DNA of 5,482 nucleotides from Gammaproteobacteria bacterium. Lineage in GTDB: Bacteria; Pseudomonadota; Gammaproteobacteria; Porifericomitales; Porifericomitaceae. A model generated the notes under the pieces. It did no database searches. It saw only the letters and a list, made by a program, of their open reading frames with translations, and was not told the origin of the DNA. The DNA is taken from contig JAPPQA010000107.1 of NCBI GenBank assembly GCA_028817255.1, positions 1 to 5,482 on the forward strand, in the 5' to 3' direction. Numbering within the stretch: the stretch's first letter is position 1; each line of letters opens with the position of its first letter. Shown in pieces: positions 1 through 5,482 of this stretch. A program made the position numbers and the translations under genes.

Positions 1-143
1 TCGGCAAGACGAGGGCGCAAGCCCGAAGTCGCGCCGGTGGGGGGAGCAGCTAAAACGCCTGTTGCGCCCCGCCGCCCAGGAGAGCCGCAAAGGGCGCCTA
101 CCCCCCACCGCGGCAGCCTGCGCCTGACGGCTTGTCTGCCGCG

Positions 144-164
144 ACTCCCCCTCAAGGGGGGAGT
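144..164. repeat. 8-bp perfect hairpin
   Basis: ACTCCCCC (144-151) pairs perfectly with GGGGGAGT (157-164) around a 5-nt loop. No T-run follows on the plus strand (the next bases are GATGGGAAG), so it is a poor classical rho-independent terminator. It could be a 3'-end-stabilising hairpin of an upstream transcript or an extragenic palindrome of a kind common in GC-rich proteobacterial genomes. Only the structure is seen; the role is inferred. Confidence 0.5.
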
Positions 165-262
165 GATGGGAAGAATGAGGCGCGGGCGGAATCTACCCCC
201 CATGGCGGGGCGGGAATCTTTTCCCCTCGATTGCGTAACGGCTAGGAGAGGGAAAGCCGCTC

Positions 263-291
263 TTGACAGGTCTGGAAGAATCGCATCTATC
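263..291 (+). promoter_or_regulatory. putative sigma70 promoter for hppA
   Basis: A perfect -35 consensus TTGACA lies at 263-268. At exactly 17 bp spacing there is only a weak -10 match (TCTATC, 286-291, 3 of 6). Transcription would begin near 298 and give a roughly 30-nt leader containing the ribosome binding site. The perfect -35 and correct placement argue for it; the poor -10 keeps it tentative. Confidence 0.4.
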
Positions 292-316
292 CATCGCATC
301 CATCGTAAGGAAAATC

Positions 317-322
317 AGGAGG
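317..322 (+). promoter_or_regulatory. consensus Shine-Dalgarno of hppA
   Basis: AGGAGG sits 7 nt before the ATG at 330. This is the optimal sequence and spacing, and it fixes the hppA start. It is much stronger than anything in front of the restriction-modification genes downstream. Confidence 0.85.
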
Positions 323-329
323 CCATACC

Positions 330-2366
<2,037 letters not shown>

Positions 2367-2411
2367 GAGGGTGGCGTTGTTGTAAGGCAATGGCGGGGCG
2401 GAGCGGGCATC

Positions 2412-2433
2412 GGGCGGCGGACTCATGCCGCCC
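2412..2433. terminator. possible hairpin downstream of hppA
   Basis: GGGCGGC (2412-2418) and GCCGCCC (2427-2433) form a 7-bp all-GC stem with an 8-nt loop, 45 nt after the hppA stop. No U-tract follows, so intrinsic termination is doubtful. It may protect the transcript 3' end or mark a rho-dependent end. Confidence 0.3.
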
Positions 2434-2450
2434 CATGGTCCGGGGGCGCC

Positions 2451-2480
2451 CTGCCGCCTCGCGCATAAAGCATATATACT
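2451..2480 (+). promoter_or_regulatory. putative promoter of the restriction-modification operon
   Basis: TATACT at 2475-2480 matches the -10 consensus at 5 of 6 positions and sits in an AT-rich island directly after very GC-rich DNA. A weak -35 candidate, CTGCCG (2451-2456, 3 of 6), lies 18 bp upstream. The -10 is flanked by an imperfect inverted repeat, CATAA (2464-2468) and TTATG (2486-2490), which could be an operator. Predicted initiation is at about 2487-2488, on or next to an ATG, implying a leaderless message. All of this is by eye; no start site has been measured. Confidence 0.45.
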
Positions 2481-2487
2481 GCCCCTT

Positions 2488-2721
2488 ATGAAGATGCCCC
2501 CCGCAACCGAAGCCAGCGAACAACAGGTTCATGGGGCCATCCCCACAGCCCGAGAGCGCCGCGAGCGCGCGAATTCCGAAGCAGTCCCTCCCTGGCCGGC
2601 GCCGCCTGGCCGCAGAGTGCGGGCCAGTACCGGCAAACGGCCCGAATGCCGGGACTTCATCCTCCCGCCTGCGCCGAACTCCCGGGCGCTATGGATCGTT
2701 TGGGCAGGGATACGGGCATGA
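2488..2721 (+). CDS. candidate leaderless 77-aa upstream ORF of the methylase operon
   Basis: The frame opens with ATG at 2488, about 7 nt after the -10 element, and runs 77 codons to a TGA at 2719-2721. That TGA overlaps the methyltransferase ATG at 2718 as ATGA, the arrangement typical of translational coupling. No Shine-Dalgarno precedes it, as expected for a leaderless start. The peptide is rich in Pro, Arg and Ala, has two tryptophans near its C terminus, and shows no helix-turn-helix, membrane segment or recognised domain. It therefore does not look like a classical controller (C) protein. About 70 percent of third positions are G or C, but this region permits open frames in several registers, including a competing one starting at 2531, so chance is a real alternative. 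It could be a leader peptide that sets methylase expression, a small unknown protein, or nothing. Confidence 0.3.
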   Translation: MKMPPATEASEQQVHGAIPTARERRERANSEAVPPWPAPPGRRVRASTGKRPECRDFILPPAPNSRALWIVWAGIRA

Positions 2722-3746
2722 AGCAAGGTTTGGCGATTAGTATTTTTTCCGGCGCCGGCGGCTTGGATGTCGGCGTGGATCAGGCGGGGTTTCGGACCAT
2801 TTGCGCCATTGAAAAGGACCCGCATTGCACCGACACATTACGGGCAAACGCGAAACGGGGGAAACTCATAGTGGAGCTGGACGTTCGCGCCATTGACCCC
2901 GCCGGGCTTATGGGCGCATTGGGCTTATCGCGGGGAGAATTGTCTTTGATCCATGCCGGCCCTCCTTGCCAGCCCTTTTCTCAAGCCGGCAAGAAAAAAG
3001 GCATTCACGATGAGCGCGGCCCCCTTATCTTCGAAGTCGCTCGCTTTGCCGAGGCCGCCCTGCCCGAAGCCATACTCATAGAACAAGTGGACGGCATTCT
3101 TAAGTCCGGCGGAGTCATCGAGGAATTGCTGAAAAGACTCAAGAAATTAAATTACGGGGTGAGTTTGCGCGTCATGAACGCCGCCGACGCTGGGGTTCCG
3201 CAGATTCGACGGCGCCTTATAATCACCGCGATACAAAACCAAAACCCTGCATTACAGATGTCCATATCCAAGACCCCGCCTACAGTCGCGGACGCGATCA
3301 GCGATTTGCCGAAGCCCGTTTCCGCCGAAGGCGAGGACGCATCCATCGAAAATCACATAGACAAAACTCCCCTGCGCGATCGGGAAAGGATTTCTTTTGT
3401 TGGCGAAGGCTCATGGCTTGCCAAAGAAAAGAGCGCGCCTCCCGACATTCGCCGCAACTTGACGCGCAAAGACACCACCAAGTTTCGCCGTTTGGCATGG
3501 AATGAGCCGTCGCTCACGCTTCGATGCGGGGAAATCTTTTACCACCCCCGCGAGAATCGCTACCTTACGCCCAGAGAATATATGCGTATTCAAGGATTCC
3601 TCGACAATTACGTGCTCCGGGGTCCGATCCGGGGCCGCACCGGACAGGTGACCAACCTTGACCAGCATCGGCAGGTTGCCAACTCCGTTCCTCCTCCTCT
3701 GGCAAAAAGGGCCGCCCAGGCGATTAAATCCCAGTTGTGCCAGTAG
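2718..3746 (+). CDS. DNA (cytosine-5)-methyltransferase, Dcm family
   Basis: This enzyme transfers a methyl group from S-adenosylmethionine to carbon 5 of cytosine in its target, here most likely to protect the host from the adjacent endonuclease. It has 342 residues, and the ten-motif C5-MTase order is intact. Motif I is at 8-19 (FSGAGGLDVG, AdoMet binding), the acidic motif II residue is near E32, and motif IV is GPPCQPFS with catalytic C84. Motif VI is E122-Q123-V124, where most family members have ENV. Motif VIII is Q162/R164/R166. A target-recognition region lies between roughly 195 and 255, followed by motif IX (256-268) and motif X QVANSVPPP (319-327). ATG 2718 was chosen because motif I then begins within 10 residues, as is usual, and AGGGA (2706-2710) lies 7 nt upstream. 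In-frame ATGs at 2691 and 2646 would add 9 or 24 residues without family support. The gene overlaps the endonuclease gene by 10 nt. Its GC content is visibly lower than that of hppA. The target sequence cannot be read from the protein. Confidence 0.95.
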   Translation: MKQGLAISIFSGAGGLDVGVDQAGFRTICAIEKDPHCTDTLRANAKRGKLIVELDVRAIDPAGLMGALGLSRGELSLIHAGPPCQPFSQAGKKKGIHDERGPLIFEVARFAEAALPEAILIEQVDGILKSGGVIEELLKRLKKLNYGVSLRVMNAADAGVPQIRRRLIITAIQNQNPALQMSISKTPPTVADAISDLPKPVSAEGEDASIENHIDKTPLRDRERISFVGEGSWLAKEKSAPPDIRRNLTRKDTTKFRRLAWNEPSLTLRCGEIFYHPRENRYLTPREYMRIQGFLDNYVLRGPIRGRTGQVTNLDQHRQVANSVPPPLAKRAAQAIKSQLCQ

Positions 3747-4702
3747 TCGCGGAATTTTTCGGCTACGCGCCAAACGACGAATCCGCAAACGCCGGCAGTT
3801 CCAGAAAAGGCGCGCATTGTCCTTTTATGCAAGCCAAATGCGATGGCGGAGGGAATCGCGATATGGCAAGCGTGAACCTGGAACGGGACCATGTATTGAG
3901 AGGCGCTTTCGATAAAGGGGTCGGCGATGTGGCGCCCTGCGGCATCTGCTCAATAACAACGAAAAAGCACCCCTCCCCATGGATTATATGCCCCCGCCGC
4001 ATTCTTTATCTTGGCGGACAACCGGCAAACCAGGGCGATGTTTTCCGGCATGTCTTCAATCTTGCCGGTCACCGTTCGGGAAGCATGGTCGCGGTTTGGC
4101 CGGAAGTCTCCGTGCGGGCGGAAAGCGCCGGCAGAAAATTTCAATACACTTTCGATTATATCGTCCGCGGCATGAACGGCAAAAACCAGCCTTGCGGCCC
4201 GCCCCTGATTATCGAAAACATGACGTGCAGCACCAGTGGCGGCAACCGGAGCCGCGGGACGGATATTCGGACGGTGTTTAGAAAAACCGTTCTGCAACAA
4301 GACGCGGATGCGCCGAATGTAAATATTCGGCAGGTGTGGGCGAGGATGGCCAGCCAATTAATTGCCAAGTCGGAAGCGGCCATGGAATGGGGCGGGCAAA
4401 CGATTTGGATCGTGCAGGACCGCCTGATGGATTACATACGGAACACAACAGGGTTGAAGGCCGATTCCCTGTGCAGCAACAGCCTAAAAGAAGTCAATAT
4501 TCTCTCGGTAGGATACGGCAAGGCGCCGCGGTCCGGCATTCGCAAACTCAATCGAATTGTGCTGTATGCCGGGCCCATTGCCCCCGGCAAAAACAAGCAG
4601 CCGTGTTTTATGGACATCGTCCGTGCCCCGTATTGTCCGCCTCTCGGCTCCCTGAACAAGGTGCTGGAAGGGCGTTCTCCTGTAGTGTTGAAAATTCCCT
4701 GA
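3737..4702 (+). CDS. NotI-family restriction endonuclease
   Basis: This 321-residue protein is predicted to cut unmethylated DNA at the site protected by the neighbouring methyltransferase. The N terminus reads VVAEFFGY, matching the AEFFG start of NotI. It is followed by a NotI-like four-cysteine metal site: C28 (CPF), C35, C71 (GICS, with an extra C68) and C85 (ICPRR). In NotI this arrangement binds one iron and helps DNA recognition. A PD-(D/E)XK-like core then follows in the same order: E123, D140 (FDY) and E160 in IIENMT. By eye these fit NotI E145, D160 and E182. The next catalytic position, Gln in NotI, is M162 here. The GTG start is essentially forced, because an in-frame TAA lies at 3725-3727 and the conserved AEFFG follows at once. 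There is no Shine-Dalgarno, and the start overlaps the methylase stop by 10 nt, so translation probably depends on re-initiation after the methylase. That would let protection precede cutting. It is shorter than NotI (383 residues). The frame is intact throughout. Specificity is unknown. Confidence 0.82.
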   Translation: MPVVAEFFGYAPNDESANAGSSRKGAHCPFMQAKCDGGGNRDMASVNLERDHVLRGAFDKGVGDVAPCGICSITTKKHPSPWIICPRRILYLGGQPANQGDVFRHVFNLAGHRSGSMVAVWPEVSVRAESAGRKFQYTFDYIVRGMNGKNQPCGPPLIIENMTCSTSGGNRSRGTDIRTVFRKTVLQQDADAPNVNIRQVWARMASQLIAKSEAAMEWGGQTIWIVQDRLMDYIRNTTGLKADSLCSNSLKEVNILSVGYGKAPRSGIRKLNRIVLYAGPIAPGKNKQPCFMDIVRAPYCPPLGSLNKVLEGRSPVVLKIP

Positions 4703-4837
4703 CAAAGGAATCCGTCTCTGCGGGGGAAGATATTTTTTCCTCCTGCCGCATTACGGGCGCATCAATTGTTACAACCGGGTTATTGGGCGGAACGAGTCAG
4801 AACCGGGACCAAAATCAGGACGCAGCGGCGATTTCCA
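4703..4837 (+). other. endonuclease-vsr intergenic spacer with inverted repeats
   Basis: This 135-nt gap is unusually long for a cassette whose first two genes overlap. It contains a hairpin with 7-bp arms and one G-U pair (4722-4728 with 4737-4743, loop GATATTTT). It also has an interrupted inverted repeat at 4763-4785, where CAAT and AACC pair with GGTT and ATTG around a 6-nt bulge. No strong promoter or Shine-Dalgarno for vsr is evident. The hairpin could attenuate read-through and keep vsr low, which is inference only. A TTG at 4766 opens the vsr frame upstream but adds 24 residues with no family match. Confidence 0.45.
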
Positions 4838-5329
4838 TTGGACATCTTTTCCCCTGAAAAGCGAAGAGAAATTATGCAGCGCGTCCGGCTCAGGAACACG
4901 GCTCCAGAGAGAGCCGTGCGCTCCATCCTGCACCGGTTGGGATTCCGGTTCCGTCTGCATGCTCGAAAATTGCCGGGCAAACCGGATATCGTTTTGCCTA
5001 AATACAATACCGTTATTTTCGTACACGGCTGTTTTTGGCACCGGCATGTCGGTTGCCCGCGAGCCAGTACCCCGGCAAGCCGCCAGGAATACTGGCTGCC
5101 GAAGTTCCAGAGGACCGTTCAGCGCGACAAGGAGAACCGGCAGAAAATCCGCGGGCTTGGGTGGAACGTAATCACGGTCTGGGAATGCGAGTTGAAAAAA
5201 CCGGAATCGCTGACGGATAAACTGGAAACGCTGATCCGGCATGCCTCGCCGCATTTCCCTGTAACTCCCCTGCCTTTGGCGAAAGCGGCGGAACAATCCG
5301 GCAAATACAGAACCGACAAAAAAGGCTAA
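4838..5329 (+). CDS. vsr: very short patch repair (Vsr) mismatch endonuclease
   Basis: This enzyme nicks DNA 5' of the T in T:G mismatches that arise when 5-methylcytosine deaminates, starting short-patch repair that restores C:G. It has 163 residues with all hallmark positions. D50 in GKPDIV, H63 in VHGCFW and H68 match the catalytic Asp and two His of E. coli Vsr. C65, H70, C73 and C117 (WEC) match its structural zinc ligands, although the H70-C73 spacing is one residue longer than in E. coli. F66 and W67 match the aromatic residues that intercalate at the mismatch. TTG 4838 was chosen because it retains the conserved N-terminal segment DIFSPEKRREIM. ATG 4874 has a slightly better upstream purine stretch but would delete that segment. 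No good Shine-Dalgarno precedes TTG, suggesting weak translation. Its place behind a C5-methylase fits its job of repairing mutations at the methylated sites; the last 20 or so residues are unconserved tail. Confidence 0.93.
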   Translation: MDIFSPEKRREIMQRVRLRNTAPERAVRSILHRLGFRFRLHARKLPGKPDIVLPKYNTVIFVHGCFWHRHVGCPRASTPASRQEYWLPKFQRTVQRDKENRQKIRGLGWNVITVWECELKKPESLTDKLETLIRHASPHFPVTPLPLAKAAEQSGKYRTDKKG

Positions 5330-5347
5330 CAGTCTATCAAACCAAAG

Positions 5348-5368
5348 CAGCAATGTCCTATTTTGCTG
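5348..5368. terminator. possible convergent-gene hairpin
   Basis: CAGCAA (5348-5353) and TTGCTG (5363-5368) form a 6-bp stem with a 9-nt loop. It lies between the vsr stop and the minus-strand gene, and the minus-strand stop codon is inside the loop. On the minus strand the stem is followed by a moderately T-rich stretch (CTTTGGTTT), so it could weakly terminate that gene. On the plus strand the downstream bases are G-rich. The stem is short, so this is tentative. Confidence 0.3.
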
Positions 5369-5482
5369 AGGGGTCGGCGGCGCCGAGGTAACCGGGATTC
5401 CAGCGCCTCCAGGGGTGGCTGGGCGGCGGTTGGCGGCGGACGATGCGGTCCACCCGGGCCGCCACTTCTTTGGCATGGGCAA
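5358..5482 (-). CDS. C-terminal end of an unidentified protein (partial)
   Basis: On the minus strand one frame is open from the right edge to TAG (5360-5358), giving the last 40 residues of a larger protein. It begins with an Ala/Arg/Val-rich amphipathic stretch (AHAKEVAARVDRIVRRQPPP), followed by the aromatic, basic segment HPWRRWNPGYLG and a short tail. About 78 percent of third positions are G or C, matching hppA and not the restriction-modification genes, so it is likely native host DNA. It converges on vsr with a 28-bp gap. The family is not recognisable from this fragment. A second minus-strand frame is open further left, but it is the antisense shadow of vsr. Confidence 0.55.
   Translation of the reverse strand, partial: AHAKEVAARVDRIVRRQPPPSHPWRRWNPGYLGAADPSAK

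Larger units (their letters stand above)
1..329. other. GC-rich intergenic leader upstream of hppA
   Basis: No gene can be firmly called here. The first 170 bases hold several inverted repeats. One has 10-bp arms (35-44 pairing with 101-110) around a smaller inner one (64-69 with 92-97), and there is a tight hairpin at 144-164. A plus-strand frame open from the left edge (positions 2-124, stop TGA 125-127) has about 80 percent G/C at third positions and could be the last 41 residues of an upstream gene. The peptide is not recognisable and the repeats lie inside it, so it is not called as a CDS. The right third (about 255-329) carries the hppA promoter candidate and ribosome binding site. Confidence 0.6.

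Noticed and set aside
2646..2717. N-terminal extension of the methyltransferase from ATG 2646 or 2691
   Set aside because: C5-methylases usually begin just before motif I. The extra residues match nothing, and the best-placed Shine-Dalgarno-like sequence (2706-2710) serves ATG 2718.
4336..4857. Plus-strand 173-codon frame bridging the endonuclease and vsr
   Set aside because: It overlaps the NotI-like gene out of frame and resembles no family. I considered it as a frameshifted C-terminal extension of the endonuclease, but the endonuclease frame reads to a natural-looking end at 4702.
2413..5441. A 10-bp direct match (GGCGGCGGAC at 2413-2422 and 5432-5441) near the two cassette edges
   Set aside because: The word is low-complexity GC sequence expected by chance in this genome. 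The right copy lies inside the minus-strand coding end, so it is not convincing as an attachment or target-site duplication.
4769..5482. Minus-strand 237-codon frame across vsr and the right edge
   Set aside because: Most of it is antisense to vsr. In the part beyond vsr, a different minus-strand register (stop at 5358-5360) gives the more protein-like sequence and better codon pattern.

Overview
The window reads as a stretch of chromosome from a high-GC bacterium. A proteobacterium is the most likely host, but this is an inference from general sequence style, not from any taxonomic marker. Four protein-coding genes can be recognised with confidence. A fifth gene enters from the right edge on the minus strand, and one small upstream ORF is only a candidate.

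Left region (1-2460): a GC-rich, hairpin-forming intergenic stretch leads into hppA. This gene encodes a membrane proton-pumping pyrophosphatase and has a perfect Shine-Dalgarno and a plausible sigma70-type promoter. Its sequence carries the Lys/Thr signature of the K+-independent class. It is a housekeeping bioenergetic gene with strongly GC-ended codons.

Central region (about 2461-5340): base composition drops visibly, and three co-directional genes follow that together make a complete restriction-modification-repair cassette. They are (i) a C5-cytosine DNA methyltransferase of the Dcm type (2718-3746); (ii) a NotI-family restriction endonuclease with a four-cysteine metal site (3737-4702), whose GTG start overlaps the methyltransferase end by 10 nt; and (iii) a Vsr very-short-patch mismatch endonuclease (4838-5329). 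The expected logic is that the methylase protects host sites, the NotI-like enzyme cuts unmodified invading DNA, and Vsr nicks T:G mismatches left when the methylated cytosines deaminate. A strong -10 element sits about 7 nt upstream of an ATG that opens a 77-aa reading frame. That frame ends in an ATGA overlap with the methyltransferase start, so the operon may begin with a leaderless small protein or leader peptide.

Right region (5330-5482): a short convergent gap with a small hairpin is followed by the C-terminal 40 residues of an unidentified minus-strand gene with host-like GC-rich codons. The cassette therefore looks like a compact horizontally acquired defence module placed between hppA and an unrelated gene. 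No integrase, IS element, tRNA or clear attachment repeat is visible in the window.
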